A stretch of DNA of 64,000 nt from Marinomonas ostreistagni. Its GTDB lineage: Bacteria > Pseudomonadota > Gammaproteobacteria > Pseudomonadales > Marinomonadaceae. The notes beneath the pieces were generated by a model. That model made no database searches. It was not told the DNA's origin and was given only the letters and a program-made list of their open reading frames with translations. The DNA is taken from positions 1-64,000 of the forward strand of contig NZ_JAFEKF010000004.1 of the NCBI RefSeq assembly GCF_016888445.1, written 5' to 3'. The translations under genes were made by a program, and so were the position numbers. This document shows positions 28,274-38,035 of the stretch, in pieces (position 1 is the first letter of the stretch; each line of letters opens with the position of its first letter).

Positions 28274-28310
28274 AAAAGGGGCCGTGAATGTTAATTCACA
28301 GCCCCTTTTG
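28274..28310. terminator. Bidirectional terminator after efpL
   Basis: Stem AAAAGGGGC / GCCCCTTTT with an inner GTGAAT / ATTCAC pairing. A-run on the left and T-run on the right serve both convergent genes. Confidence 0.85.
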
Positions 28311-28325
28311 GTTTGGCCAAATGGC

Positions 28326-30161
28326 CTATTGATAGCCCTTGGCTTGCAGATGGAATAAATGGGCGTAGCGGCCGTCTAAGGTTAGTAATTGCTCATGATT
28401 GCCACGCTCGATAATGTATCCGTGCTCCATAACGATGATTTCACTCGCCAAGCGTACCGTGGAGAAACGGTGGGAAATTAATATCGCCATTTTGCTGGCG
28501 GTGTGAGTTTGGAAGTGGGCAAAGATGTCTGCTTCAGCGGCAGCGTCCATGGCAGAAGTCGGCTCGTCGAGCACCAAAATATCGGCCTTTTCCCGCATAA
28601 ACGCTCGCGCCAGAGCGATCTTTTGCCACTGGCCTCCCGACAGTTCTTGGCCACCTTTAAACCAGCGTCCTAGCTGGGTATGAAAGCCATCATTGAGTTG
28701 ATCGATAAAGTCTGTAGCTTTACCAAGCTGCGCCGCCTTTAGCCAACCTGTTTCATCATCAAAGCGTGTTTCATCGCCGGCACCGATGTTTTCGCCGACG
28801 ATAAACTGGTAGCGCACAAAGTCTTGAAAAATAACCCCCACACGACTTAATAGAGCCGCTTCGTCCCAGTCTTGTAAATCCAAGCCGTCTAATAAAATAC
28901 GCCCTTGGGTAGGCGTATATAAGCGCGTTAATAGCTTGATCAGTGTGGTTTTGCCTGAGCCGTTTTCCCCGACGATCGCCAGACTGCTGCTTGGCTTGAT
29001 ATGCAGTGTGATATCTTGCAATGCGAACTGTGAACTACCCGGGTAGCGGAACGACACCTGCTCAAAGCGGATGCCATCGCCTATGTTTGGGCCTTGAGTG
29101 AGACCTGTTTGCTTAGTGGGTGTGGCTTGCTCTAAATATTCGTATAAGTTGGACAAATATAGGTTGTCCTCGTACATGCCACTGATGCTGGTGAGTGACG
29201 AAGCAACGGCGCCTTGACCTTGCTTAAACAGCAGTAGGTACATGGTCATTTGCCCTAAGGTGATGGCGCCAATGACTGTTGAGGTGACGATCCAGCCATA
29301 AGCACCATAAAACACTGCGGTACCTATAATGCCAAGTATAAAACCCCAGGTTTCACGGCGTACAATCAGGCGCTTGTTTTCCCGAAATAGCTTGGCAAAG
29401 ATCGCACGGTAGCGCCCTAAAAAACGCTCGCTTAGTTGGTACAAACGTACCTCTTTAATATTGTCCTCACGCGCCAGCAAGGTTTCTAAATAGTTTTGTT
29501 GGCGAAACTCTGGGGAGCGCCAGCGCGCCAATAAAAAAGCATCGCCGCTAAACTTAGCCTCAGCAATGAAACCAGGCAGAGCGCCGACCACCAAAAGCGC
29601 CAGTGCCCAAGGGGAAAACTGCCATAACAGCACAGCGAAGCTTGCTAAGGAGATGCCATTTTGCAGCAAGGCGAAGGTTTTATTCACCAGCGCCAATGGT
29701 CGGCTTGAGGCTTCGCGGCGGGCGCGTACTAATTTGTCGTAAAACTCAGAATCTTCGAACTGGCTTAGGGATAAACATTGGGCTTTTTCTAAGATCATCA
29801 AATTAACACGCTGGCCCAAGCGCTCCCGTAAAATGGCTTGTAGGCCTGCAAGTCCACGCTGGCAGCCGCTCATTAAGAGAACAATGCCCGCCTCGATGGC
29901 AACATAATAAAGCGCTGGGAAATACTCGATCACAGCGTCTTGCTCGTAGCGCTCCATCGCGGCGACGACCGCATCGACGATTAGCTGCCCGACATAGGCC
30001 ATGGCTGCAGGTAATATCCCCGCCAGCAAGGTGAGTAAGGCAAGAGCAAGAGTCAATCGAGGCGAGGTGGCCCAGACTAAATCGAGGGCGCGTTTGCTGT
30101 AACGAAACACGCCTAGCATATTCATATCGATGGTGTGATGAGAGGCGCTTGCGCGTTTCAT
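28326..30161 (-). CDS. ABC transporter, fused permease and ATPase
   Basis: A 611-residue half-transporter, acting as a dimer in the inner membrane. A membrane domain covers about residues 30-320 with several helices. The nucleotide-binding domain starts near residue 360 and has Walker A GENGSGKTT, signature LSGGQWQK, Walker B ILVLDEPTS and the switch histidine in ISHRFSTV. The start at 30161 has AGGAAG upstream; a GTG 10 codons earlier lacks one. The substrate is unknown; peptide or lipid export is plausible for this type. Confidence 0.9.
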   Translation of the reverse strand: MKRASASHHTIDMNMLGVFRYSKRALDLVWATSPRLTLALALLTLLAGILPAAMAYVGQLIVDAVVAAMERYEQDAVIEYFPALYYVAIEAGIVLLMSGCQRGLAGLQAILRERLGQRVNLMILEKAQCLSLSQFEDSEFYDKLVRARREASSRPLALVNKTFALLQNGISLASFAVLLWQFSPWALALLVVGALPGFIAEAKFSGDAFLLARWRSPEFRQQNYLETLLAREDNIKEVRLYQLSERFLGRYRAIFAKLFRENKRLIVRRETWGFILGIIGTAVFYGAYGWIVTSTVIGAITLGQMTMYLLLFKQGQGAVASSLTSISGMYEDNLYLSNLYEYLEQATPTKQTGLTQGPNIGDGIRFEQVSFRYPGSSQFALQDITLHIKPSSSLAIVGENGSGKTTLIKLLTRLYTPTQGRILLDGLDLQDWDEAALLSRVGVIFQDFVRYQFIVGENIGAGDETRFDDETGWLKAAQLGKATDFIDQLNDGFHTQLGRWFKGGQELSGGQWQKIALARAFMREKADILVLDEPTSAMDAAAEADIFAHFQTHTASKMAILISHRFSTVRLASEIIVMEHGYIIERGNHEQLLTLDGRYAHLFHLQAKGYQ

Positions 30162-30251
30162 GACAGAGCTTCCTAGCACTTGAGTAAACACTTATTGTAC
30201 CGCCAAGCATGGCACATCGAATACACTCAAGTCATAGCGTGTGTTTTCAAT

Positions 30252-30280
30252 TTGACTTGCCCACAGGGCGCGGATAAGGT
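30252..30280 (+). promoter_or_regulatory. Possible promoter of cobalamin operon
   Basis: TTGACT (30252-30257), 17-bp spacer, TAAGGT (30275-30280). The -35 is good and the -10 is moderate. It lies 50 bp upstream of the chlID start, and a palindrome at 30300-30318 sits between. Confidence 0.45.
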
Positions 30281-30299
30281 TCGGGATTAGATTAAAGTT

Positions 30300-30318
30300 A
30301 GGTTTCAAACTGAAACCT
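30300..30318. promoter_or_regulatory. Palindrome upstream of cobalamin operon
   Basis: Perfect inverted repeat AGGTTTCA-AAC-TGAAACCT, ending next to the GAGG ribosome binding site of chlID. It could be an operator for a dimeric repressor or a hairpin that blocks the 5' end of the message. No cobalamin riboswitch motif is visible upstream. Confidence 0.45.
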
Positions 30319-30330
30319 GAGGTAATAGGC

Positions 30331-32103
30331 ATGGCAGACGGTTCTTTTTATAACTTTCCTTTTACGGCGGTAGCGGGCCAAGAGTCGCTTAAACTGGCGT
30401 TGGTTCTAACGGCGATCAATCCGCGTATTGGTGGGGTATTGATATCTGGTCCACGCGGTAGCGCTAAATCTACGTTGGCACGGGGTTTAGCGGGCGTGAT
30501 GCCGTCCATTGACCACGAACAAACCGCGTTTGTTACCTTGCCATTAGGTGCCACTGAGGATCGTTTGCTCGGCTCGCTCGATATTGATTCGGTGCTTAAT
30601 GATAAGCAAGTGAAATTTCAGCCAGGCCTATTAGCGCAGGCGGATCAGGGCGTGTTGTATGTCGACGAAGTGAACCTACTTGCCGATAGTTTGGTGGATG
30701 TGCTTCTGGATGTCAGCGCCAGCGGGATTAACCGAGTTGAGCGTGATGGCGTGAGTCATGTACACGATTCACGCTTTGTATTGGTCGGCACCATGAACCC
30801 AGAGGAAGGCGAGCTGCGCCCACAACTCAAAGACCGCTTTGGCCTGATGGTGTCTCTGTCTAATGAATACTCGTTGGAAGAGCGCGTGCAAATCGTGCGT
30901 TTGCGCGATGAGTACGATCAAGACCCAAAAGGCTTTTGCGATGCCTTCAAATACAAACAGCGTAACTTACGTCAAAGTATCAGCCAGGCCAAAGCACGCT
31001 TAGCTTCCATCAAATGTGCGGATGCCTTGCGTATGGACATTGCCACTCGCTGCCAAGCGGCTCATGTGGATGGGGTGCGTGCGGATATTGTCTGGGTGCG
31101 AGCTGCGATGGCTCATGCGGCTTGGCGTGGCGCAGACACTGTCTCGGTGGAAGATGTTAAAGCAGTGGAAGCCTTTGTGTTGGCGCATCGTCGTCAAACT
31201 CCACCGCAGTCAAAACAATCGCCACCGCCAAGCTCGCCGCCCAATTCACAGCAGCCACCGTCACGACGACCTCCTGAGTCACATAAACAAGATGAGGGCC
31301 AAACGCCGGGAAAGTCTTCCCCTTCACCGCAGAATGATTCTGACGGTGAGGCAACAGCAGGAGAGTTTGGTGCGTTGCCGCCTCAGCAGCAGCTGACCAA
31401 TGATGGCATATTGCTTGGCTCGCGCTTATACAGCCAAGCTGCGGCCATTCCAGATAAATATTCAGCGAGTGCTTTGGCAGGTAAACAGCATGGTGCAAGC
31501 CAAGGCGGAAGTCGCTTCGGTAAACGTCAAACGGGCGGCATCGATATGGCGCAAACCTTAAGAAGCAGTGCCGGTGAATGGCCTCCCAAGCAACTGATGC
31601 GTCGCAAAGGTCGAGAGGGTAAGCCAGTATTGCATTGTATTTTGCTCGATACTTCTGGCTCGACGTTAGCCGAGCAAATCTTTGCTAAAGCCAAGGGCGT
31701 GATTTTAGAGATTGCCGAGCGTGCTTACTTAGAGCGTGAGCAGATCAGTATTTTAGGGTTTGGTGGTGAGCAAGTGGACTGGCTACTGCCGCAAGTACGC
31801 GCGCCGCAGAACATTCGTGCACAACTGGACGAGTTCAGCGCAGGTGGCGGTACGCCAATACACCAAGCGTTGGTCGATGCTCAGCAATACTTAGCCCAAG
31901 CTGCGCGGCAGCAGCCAGAGCTTGAGCTTAACAGCTATATTTTGACTGATGGTCGTGTGACCGGCGATTTTACGACGGCTGCGTGGCCAGGAGCTTTGAC
32001 GGTGATCGATACCGAACTGTCGCCAGTTAAACGCGGTCGCGCACAAGAGCTCGCACAAGCTTTCAATGCCGATTACCATTTATTAAGCCAGTTGCTGGCT
32101 TAG
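30331..32103 (+). CDS. ChlID-type chelatase subunit for cobalamin
   Basis: A 590-residue fusion of the ChlI/BchI AAA+ domain and the ChlD/BchD VWA domain. It probably powers cobalt insertion with a CobN partner, which is not in this window. Walker A is GPRGSAKST (about residues 42-50), Walker B is GVLYVDEVNLL. A Pro/Ser/Gln-rich linker covers about 288-340. The VWA MIDAS motif is LDTSGST near residue 438. Context in front of cobB and cbiD supports the role. Confidence 0.9.
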   Translation: MADGSFYNFPFTAVAGQESLKLALVLTAINPRIGGVLISGPRGSAKSTLARGLAGVMPSIDHEQTAFVTLPLGATEDRLLGSLDIDSVLNDKQVKFQPGLLAQADQGVLYVDEVNLLADSLVDVLLDVSASGINRVERDGVSHVHDSRFVLVGTMNPEEGELRPQLKDRFGLMVSLSNEYSLEERVQIVRLRDEYDQDPKGFCDAFKYKQRNLRQSISQAKARLASIKCADALRMDIATRCQAAHVDGVRADIVWVRAAMAHAAWRGADTVSVEDVKAVEAFVLAHRRQTPPQSKQSPPPSSPPNSQQPPSRRPPESHKQDEGQTPGKSSPSPQNDSDGEATAGEFGALPPQQQLTNDGILLGSRLYSQAAAIPDKYSASALAGKQHGASQGGSRFGKRQTGGIDMAQTLRSSAGEWPPKQLMRRKGREGKPVLHCILLDTSGSTLAEQIFAKAKGVILEIAERAYLEREQISILGFGGEQVDWLLPQVRAPQNIRAQLDEFSAGGGTPIHQALVDAQQYLAQAARQQPELELNSYILTDGRVTGDFTTAAWPGALTVIDTELSPVKRGRAQELAQAFNADYHLLSQLLA

Positions 32104-32146
32104 GTTAGTCGAGCCAACGAAAACGAATTTAAGATAAGTGAATAAC

Positions 32147-33472
32147 ATGACAACTCAAGTGGCCCATTGCCCAGCATTATTTCTAACCGCGCCGGCTTCA
32201 AACCAAGGTAAAACGACGATCACTGCCGCCTTGGCACGCTACTTTACCGAGCAAGGCAAAGTAGTGCGGGTGTTTAAAACTGGGCCTGACTACCTTGATC
32301 CGCAGATTTTGGCGCAAGCTTCCAAGCAACCTGTTGAGCAGCTGGATATCTGGATGGCGGGCGACGAGTACTGCCAAAAAATGCTGTTTGATGCGGCCCA
32401 AGAAGCAGATTTGATCTTGGTCGAAGGTGCAATGGGGATGTTCGACGGCGAGCCTTCAAGCGCTGACCTTGCGGCACGTTTTAACATTCCGGCTGCTATT
32501 GTCATGGATGTGAAAGGCATGGCGCAAACCGCTGCTGCGGTGGCCACAGGCCTTGCGAACTTTCGCAATGACGTTAAAGTCGCAGGCTTAATTGCTAACC
32601 GCTGTGGCAGCGAGCGTCATGCGCAGTTGATTCGTGATGCCTTACCCGAAGATTTACCATTGCTGATTAGTCTAAAACGTGATGATGAAGTGACCTTGCC
32701 TGAACGTCATTTGGGCTTGGTACAAGCTTCCGAAGTCGGTGATGAGCTTGAAGAATGCTTCACAGCAGCGGTGCGCTGGTTAACGCAAACCGAAGATCAA
32801 ACCTTACTGACACTGCCTGAGCCAGTAGCGTTTTACGCGCCAGAGCAAACTGTGGTTGAACAAGACATCGGCACGCCACTGGCAGGTAAAACCATTGCCA
32901 TTGCCAAAGACGAAGCTTTTAGTTTTATCTACGATGCCAACCTTCGTGTATTAGAAAAATTGGGCGCTGCGGTTACTTTCTTTTCACCGCTTTATGATCA
33001 GCAATTACCGCAAGCGGATGCGCTGTGGCTTCCGGGGGGCTATCCCGAGCTTCATGCTCAAAAGCTTTCGCAAAACAGCGCCATGCTCGATCAGATTCAG
33101 ACGTTTTTTGCGGCTGGTAAACCGATCTTAGCAGAGTGTGGCGGTATGCTTTACAGTCTTGAAACTCTGACTGACCTTGAGTCCAACACCTATCCGATGC
33201 TCGGCCTGCTAAAAGGTGATGGCGCCATGCGTGGCAAACGTGGCTGCCAAGGGATGCAAACAGCACCGCTGCCAGAGGGAGATATTCGTGGTCATGCGCA
33301 CCATCGTTCACTGAGTGAAAATACGCCTGAGCCGTTAAGCCATGGCCGTCGTCAGCGCCACCCAGCGCCGGGCGAAGCCATCTATCGTGAAAAAGGGCTG
33401 ACAGCGAGTTACTTACATTTATTCTTCGCTTCCAATTTCGCGGCCACGGCTGCGTTATTTAAAGGCGCATAA
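32147..33472 (+). CDS. cobB: Cobyrinic/hydrogenobyrinic acid a,c-diamide synthase
   Basis: A 441-residue CobB/CbiA glutamine amidotransferase that amidates the a and c side chains of the corrin ring. An N-terminal ATPase domain has SNQGKTTITAALARYF, TGPDYLDP and VEGAMGMFDG. The C-terminal class I-type glutaminase domain has LPGGYPELHAQKL and the nucleophile in LAECGGMLY. ATG at 32147 is preferred over a GTG three codons earlier; neither has a strong ribosome binding site. It ends 6 bp before cbiD. Confidence 0.93.
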   Translation: MTTQVAHCPALFLTAPASNQGKTTITAALARYFTEQGKVVRVFKTGPDYLDPQILAQASKQPVEQLDIWMAGDEYCQKMLFDAAQEADLILVEGAMGMFDGEPSSADLAARFNIPAAIVMDVKGMAQTAAAVATGLANFRNDVKVAGLIANRCGSERHAQLIRDALPEDLPLLISLKRDDEVTLPERHLGLVQASEVGDELEECFTAAVRWLTQTEDQTLLTLPEPVAFYAPEQTVVEQDIGTPLAGKTIAIAKDEAFSFIYDANLRVLEKLGAAVTFFSPLYDQQLPQADALWLPGGYPELHAQKLSQNSAMLDQIQTFFAAGKPILAECGGMLYSLETLTDLESNTYPMLGLLKGDGAMRGKRGCQGMQTAPLPEGDIRGHAHHRSLSENTPEPLSHGRRQRHPAPGEAIYREKGLTASYLHLFFASNFAATAALFKGA

Positions 33473-33478
33473 CCAACT

Positions 33479-34600
33479 ATGTGGCCAGAAAGCAGTGACG
33501 AACCCAAGCCGCTTCGCTCCGGTTTAACCACCGGTACTTGTGCTACCGCGTGTTCGGTGGCGGCGGCGATGGCGTTGCTGACCAAGCAGCAAGCGCCGCA
33601 AGTGTTTGTTACCTTACCCAAAGGCCAAGAAGTGTCTCTTGGGATTATTTCTTATGACATCACTGAGCACTCAGTAAAAGCGGCCACTATTAAAGATGCC
33701 GGAGACGATCCTGATGTCACCCATGGTGCAACCGTCTGGGTCGAGCTATCTCTAATCCCAGAGCAGGGCATCAAGTTTGTTGCTGGCCAAGGGGTTGGTA
33801 CAGTGACCCGCACAGGGCTTTTGCTTGATGTGGGTGAGCCCGCCATCAATCCGGTGCCACGCAAAATGATCACTGATCACCTTAATGCCATCGCCCAAGA
33901 GCAAGGTTATCAAGGCGGATTTCAGGTGACCGTTGGTGTGGAGCAGGGCGAGCAATTAGCGCTTAAAACCATGAATCCGCGATTGGGTATTCTCGGTGGC
34001 ATTTCCATTTTAGGCACGACGGGTATTGTGCGTCCGTTTTCCTGTGGCGCTTACATCGCTTCGATCCAACAAGGCGTTGATGTAGCCCGTGCCAACGGTC
34101 ATCGATATATTGCAGCGACCACGGGTAATGCCAGTGAAACGGCGATTCGCGACCGTGATGGGTTAGATGATATGGCTTTGATCGAGATGGGGGACTTTGT
34201 TGGTGCGCTACTAAAGCATGTAAAACGTTTAGAAGGCCAAGTACCACAGCTTGAGAAGCTCACCATCTGTGGTGGCTTTGGCAAAATCAGTAAACTCGCA
34301 CAACAGCATATGGATTTAAACTCGCGTGCTTCGTCCATTGACCTAGAAGCCTTGTCAGAGCTCGCTCAAACATTAGGGGCAACTGAGGCGTTAAAAGCTA
34401 GCATGTGCCAAGCCAACACCAGTGTTGAAGCGTTAAAATTCGCTCAAGCAGAAGGTGTCCCGTTAGCTGATGCGGTGTGTCAACAAGCCCTCGAATTTTG
34501 CCGTCGCTTTGTGCCTGCGCATATGGCGTTAGAAGTGCTTGCCATTGATCGTAAAGGTCAGTTTGTTGGACAAGCCCTTGAACAGAGCCAATCGATTTAA
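33479..34600 (+). CDS. cbiD: Cobalt-precorrin-5B C1-methyltransferase CbiD
   Basis: A 373-residue CbiD, which methylates C1 of the corrin ring. The family N-terminal signature [13 protein letters not shown] is present, with [10 protein letters not shown] and [14 protein letters not shown] further on. CbiD is typical of the cobalt-early route, but pseudomonads also use it in place of CobF/CobG steps. The neighbouring genes form one operon with very short gaps. Confidence 0.95.
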   Translation: MWPESSDEPKPLRSGLTTGTCATACSVAAAMALLTKQQAPQVFVTLPKGQEVSLGIISYDITEHSVKAATIKDAGDDPDVTHGATVWVELSLIPEQGIKFVAGQGVGTVTRTGLLLDVGEPAINPVPRKMITDHLNAIAQEQGYQGGFQVTVGVEQGEQLALKTMNPRLGILGGISILGTTGIVRPFSCGAYIASIQQGVDVARANGHRYIAATTGNASETAIRDRDGLDDMALIEMGDFVGALLKHVKRLEGQVPQLEKLTICGGFGKISKLAQQHMDLNSRASSIDLEALSELAQTLGATEALKASMCQANTSVEALKFAQAEGVPLADAVCQQALEFCRRFVPAHMALEVLAIDRKGQFVGQALEQSQSI

Positions 34601-34609
34601 AGGAAAGCC

Positions 34610-35377
34610 ATGAAAATTCTTTTATTAGGCGGCACCGCCGATGGTCGACATTTGGCCGAACGCTTCAGTCAGCTAGGCTTTGAAGTATTGTATTCCATTG
34701 CAGGCTTAGTTCGTGTACCGACATTGCCTTGTGAAATTCTCGTCGGAGGCTTTACTCAATTTGGTGGTTTAGCGAGCTTTTTGAAAGACCGTCAAATTGA
34801 TTTAGTGATCAATGCCACGCATCCCTATGCGGCAACCATGAGTGATAAAGTCGTGACAGCTGGCATAGAAACTAGTGTGCCAGTGTGGCGCTTTTTACGC
34901 CCCGCTTGGCAGCCACAAACGGGGGATGATTGGCGTTTCTATCAAGGCGATGATGACTTATTAAAGCAGCTTAATGGCTTTAAGCGCCCACTACTAAGTG
35001 CCGGCCAAATGTCGCTAGAGCAATTAATGGCGATCACAGAATTAGAAGGCTTTGAGCAAGGCGTGTGGCGCACGGCCGCTACGCCGAAATTTGATGTGCC
35101 AGATAAGATTACTTGGCTCAAAGCCATTGGCCCGTTTGATCTTGAACATGAAAGACACTTACTCAAAGAGCATCAGATCGATGTGATCGTGACCAAAAAC
35201 AGCGGTGGTGACTCCACTTCAGCGAAGCTTGATGCCGCCCGCGAGTTAGGTATCCGTGTCTTGTTACACCAGCGCCCAGAAGTGAGCGCGGCAGTACGAA
35301 CTTTTTCCGATTATTCTCAACTTATTGAAGCGGTGCAGGCATTAAAAGCCCCTGCATCCACTGCTCAGGAATCTTAA
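34610..35377 (+). CDS. cobK: Precorrin-6A reductase CobK/CbiJ
   Basis: A 255-residue NAD(P)H-dependent reductase that reduces precorrin-6A or its cobalt form. The N-terminal nucleotide-binding start is KILLLGGTADGRHLAERF, and the family motif NATHPYAATMS is present, as is VTKNSGGDSTSAKLDAAREL near the C-terminus. It lies 9 bp after cbiD and 5 bp before cobH, after an AAAGGAA ribosome binding site. Confidence 0.94.
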   Translation: MKILLLGGTADGRHLAERFSQLGFEVLYSIAGLVRVPTLPCEILVGGFTQFGGLASFLKDRQIDLVINATHPYAATMSDKVVTAGIETSVPVWRFLRPAWQPQTGDDWRFYQGDDDLLKQLNGFKRPLLSAGQMSLEQLMAITELEGFEQGVWRTAATPKFDVPDKITWLKAIGPFDLEHERHLLKEHQIDVIVTKNSGGDSTSAKLDAARELGIRVLLHQRPEVSAAVRTFSDYSQLIEAVQALKAPASTAQES

Positions 35378-35382
35378 CAACA

Positions 35383-36024
35383 GTGACTTATCAGTACGAT
35401 CCAACCCCACAGGGCATTGAAAACGAAAGCTTCCGCCAAATTCGTGAACTGACACAACTTGATCATTTATCCCGCGATGCTCAGCAAGTGGTGATGCGTG
35501 TGGTGCACAGCTTAGGCTTACCTGATGTCGCCGAGCAGGTGCGTTTTAGTGACAACGCTTGTGAAGCTGGCCGAGCGGCGCTCGCGCAAAATTGTCCTAT
35601 TCTTTGTGATGTAGAGATGGTCAAGCAGGGCGTCACCAAGCGCATGATTGAGCGCGAGCCATTGTGTTTTTTAAACGATGCACGCACGGCAGAGCTTGCT
35701 AAGTCAAAAGGCGAGACGCGCTCTATGGCAGCGCTAAGTCTATGGCAGGAGCAGCTAGAGGGCAGTGTGGTATTGATTGGTAACGCGCCGACGGCCTTGT
35801 TTCGATTATTAGAAATGATCCGCGCTGGTGTGCCAAAGCCTGCGTTAATCATTGGTATGCCAGTGGGTTTTGTCGGCGCCGCGGAGTCTAAGCAAGCGTT
35901 ATGGGATGACCATAAAGAGCTCGATATTGAGTGCATTACCTTGCTCGGTCGCATGGGCGGCAGCGCGGTGACTTCTGCTAGTTGTAACGCCTTATTGCGT
36001 TGCAACATCGGCGAATACTATTAA
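35383..36024 (+). CDS. cobH: Precorrin-8X methylmutase CobH/CbiC
   Basis: A 213-residue enzyme that moves the C11 methyl group to C12, giving (hydrogeno)byrinic acid. The catalytic histidine lies in VVMRVVHSLGLPD, and the family motifs ILCDVEMVKQGVTK and GNAPTALFRLLEMI are present. The start is GTG. It sits in the middle of the cobalamin operon. Confidence 0.95.
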   Translation: MTYQYDPTPQGIENESFRQIRELTQLDHLSRDAQQVVMRVVHSLGLPDVAEQVRFSDNACEAGRAALAQNCPILCDVEMVKQGVTKRMIEREPLCFLNDARTAELAKSKGETRSMAALSLWQEQLEGSVVLIGNAPTALFRLLEMIRAGVPKPALIIGMPVGFVGAAESKQALWDDHKELDIECITLLGRMGGSAVTSASCNALLRCNIGEYY

Positions 36025-36044
36025 CTAAGCGGTAAGGGCGAACA

Positions 36045-37322
36045 GTGAAGATTCACGTCATTGGATTAGGTATTAATGAGCACGCGCAGCTGCCGCAAGA
36101 AGCGCAGGATGTGCTCGCCAAGCTTAGCGACAACGATAAATTGGTGGGCAGTGAGCGTCAGCTATCGATGGTCAAAACCTACGGCACCAAAGCGCAAACT
36201 CATGTGCTGCCAAAGCTTAATGACCTAAAACATCATATGGATGAATGGGCGTCACTGGGCGTTGAGCGTGTGGCGATCTTAGCCTCAGGTGATCCGCTTT
36301 ATTATGGTATTGGTGCTTGGGTACATCGCTCATTTGCCGATCAAGAAGTGCGCTTTTACCCGAATGTGTCGAGCATTCAAGCCGCTTGTCACCGTCTTGG
36401 CATTTCCTTGCAAAACGCCCAAGTGTTCAGTGTTCACGGCAGGCCGCTTGCGTCCATTCGTACCCAATTACACCCTTCCAAGACATTGCTGTTATTGACC
36501 GATAAAACCAATAATCCACAAGCGATTGCTAAAGAGTGTGTCGAGATGGGGCTGGGTTTAAGTGAGCTGTTTGTCTGTGAGCGTTTAGGTTATGAACACG
36601 AGCGTGTGACCCGCTATACCGCGAATAGCTTAGCGCATGTAGAAGACACGTTTGATCCGCTTAACGTAGTGATCGTCAATACCAGTGCTCAGTCAGGGCG
36701 TTTACCGTCGACACCAGGTTTCAAAGACGGTCTGTTTGTGACTGACAAAGGTGATGGCCAAGGCATGATTACTAAGCGTGAAGTGCGCTTAGCGGTTTTG
36801 TCATATCTCGGTGTTGAAGCCAAAGAAGTGGTCTGGGACATCGGTGCAGGTTGTGGTGGTGTCAGTGTGGAACTGGCTTACTGGAATCCTGAAAGCGAAG
36901 TGTATGCTATTGAGCATCATGAAACGCGCCTGTCTTGTCTAGAAGCTAACCGCGAACACTTTGGTGTGGTGAAAAATCTGCACGTTGTCCATGGGCGTGC
37001 GCCAGAAGCCTTCGCCAATTTACCGGCACCGAAGCGTGTGTTTATTGGTGGCAGTGATGGCGAAATGGCAGAGTTATTAGACGATGTATGGCAACGCTTG
37101 CCACTTGGTGGTGTGTTGTTAGTCAATGCTGTCACCGATGCTACCTTGATGGAAGCCATGACGTTTCTTGCCAAGCGTGACGCGGCACAAGATGCCTATG
37201 ATGAAAGCTCAACCATTCAGGTTTATCGTAGCGAGCGTTTGGCGGGTAAGCGTATTCGTCGCCCCCATTTGCCTGTGAGTTTATGGCGGTTTGAAAAATG
37301 TCTACCAGGAGAGCGTCTATGA
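36045..37322 (+). CDS. cobL: Precorrin-6Y C5,15-methyltransferase CobL (CbiET)
   Basis: A 425-residue fusion. The N-terminal CbiE-type tetrapyrrole methylase (about 1-205) has LASGDPLYYGIG, VSSIQAACHRLGISL and the VVIVNTS end. The C-terminal CbiT domain (about 225-415), which methylates and decarboxylates at C15/C12, has KREVRLAVLSYLGV and the SAM motif WDIGAGCGGVSVELA. The start is GTG. It overlaps cobI by 4 bp (ATGA), indicating coupling. Confidence 0.95.
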   Translation: MKIHVIGLGINEHAQLPQEAQDVLAKLSDNDKLVGSERQLSMVKTYGTKAQTHVLPKLNDLKHHMDEWASLGVERVAILASGDPLYYGIGAWVHRSFADQEVRFYPNVSSIQAACHRLGISLQNAQVFSVHGRPLASIRTQLHPSKTLLLLTDKTNNPQAIAKECVEMGLGLSELFVCERLGYEHERVTRYTANSLAHVEDTFDPLNVVIVNTSAQSGRLPSTPGFKDGLFVTDKGDGQGMITKREVRLAVLSYLGVEAKEVVWDIGAGCGGVSVELAYWNPESEVYAIEHHETRLSCLEANREHFGVVKNLHVVHGRAPEAFANLPAPKRVFIGGSDGEMAELLDDVWQRLPLGGVLLVNAVTDATLMEAMTFLAKRDAAQDAYDESSTIQVYRSERLAGKRIRRPHLPVSLWRFEKCLPGERL

Positions 37323-38035
37323 GTGGCACATTCTTTGGCGTCGGTGTCGGCCCTGGCGATCCAGAATTAGTGACCTTAAAGGCCATGCGGTTGATCCAGC
37401 AGTCGGACGTATTGGCGTATTTGGTGGGCGAGTCAGGTCAATCGCAAGCCAAGCAAATTGCGGTACTAGCGCTAGAAGGGCGTCAAGCACAGCACGCTGA
37501 TATTGTCATTCCTATGCCCATGTCGACCCGTCGTGAGGCGGCTAACCAAGCCTATGATGAAGGCGCGCAAGCCATCGTAGCAGCGCTTGATAAAGGGCTT
37601 AATGTGGCGTTTTTGTGTGAAGGCGATCCATTGTTCTTTGGCTCTTTTACCTACTTAATGGAGCGTCTTGAAGGCTCTTGTGCGATTCAAGTGGTGCCAG
37701 GGGTTTCCAGTATCCATGCGGCAGCGGCCGAGCTTCAGCATCCGCTGACGGTCTTAAAAGAATCCTTTTGTGTGGTGAGCGGTCGTCATAAAGAAGAGCA
37801 GCTGGTAGAAGCATTGCGTTTACATGATTCGATTGTGATTATGAAAGCAGGGCGTGCTCGTCCGACGATCTTAAAAGCACTCGAGCTAACCGAGCGCATA
37901 GAAGACGCTAAGTATGTGGAATACGTGGGCCGTGAAAATCAGTTTGTGGAGAGCGATGTACGTCGGTTAGAAAGTGAGCCTGGTCCATACTTTTCCCTGT
38001 TTATCGTCTCACGCAAAGAGCGTGGCACGCGATGA
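37319..38035 (+). CDS. cobI: Precorrin-2 C20-methyltransferase CobI/CbiL
   Basis: A 238-residue SAM-dependent tetrapyrrole methylase acting on precorrin-2 or its cobalt form. It has the FFGVGVGPGDPELVTLKA start, the CEGDPLFFGSFTYL motif and the VVPGVSSIHAAAAEL motif. The ATG at 37319 follows AGGAGAG and overlaps the cobL stop; an extension 7 codons upstream is not needed. It overlaps cbiG by 4 bp. Confidence 0.95.
   Translation: MSGTFFGVGVGPGDPELVTLKAMRLIQQSDVLAYLVGESGQSQAKQIAVLALEGRQAQHADIVIPMPMSTRREAANQAYDEGAQAIVAALDKGLNVAFLCEGDPLFFGSFTYLMERLEGSCAIQVVPGVSSIHAAAAELQHPLTVLKESFCVVSGRHKEEQLVEALRLHDSIVIMKAGRARPTILKALELTERIEDAKYVEYVGRENQFVESDVRRLESEPGPYFSLFIVSRKERGTR

Noticed and set aside
30192-30330. 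Possible cobalamin riboswitch upstream of chlID
   Set aside because: The stretch is short and no B12 box or expected stems were seen; only a palindrome and a moderate promoter are visible.
35481-36008. A 175-codon open frame antisense to cobH
   Set aside because: It lies wholly within a well-supported gene, and its serine- and arginine-rich composition is that of antisense codons.
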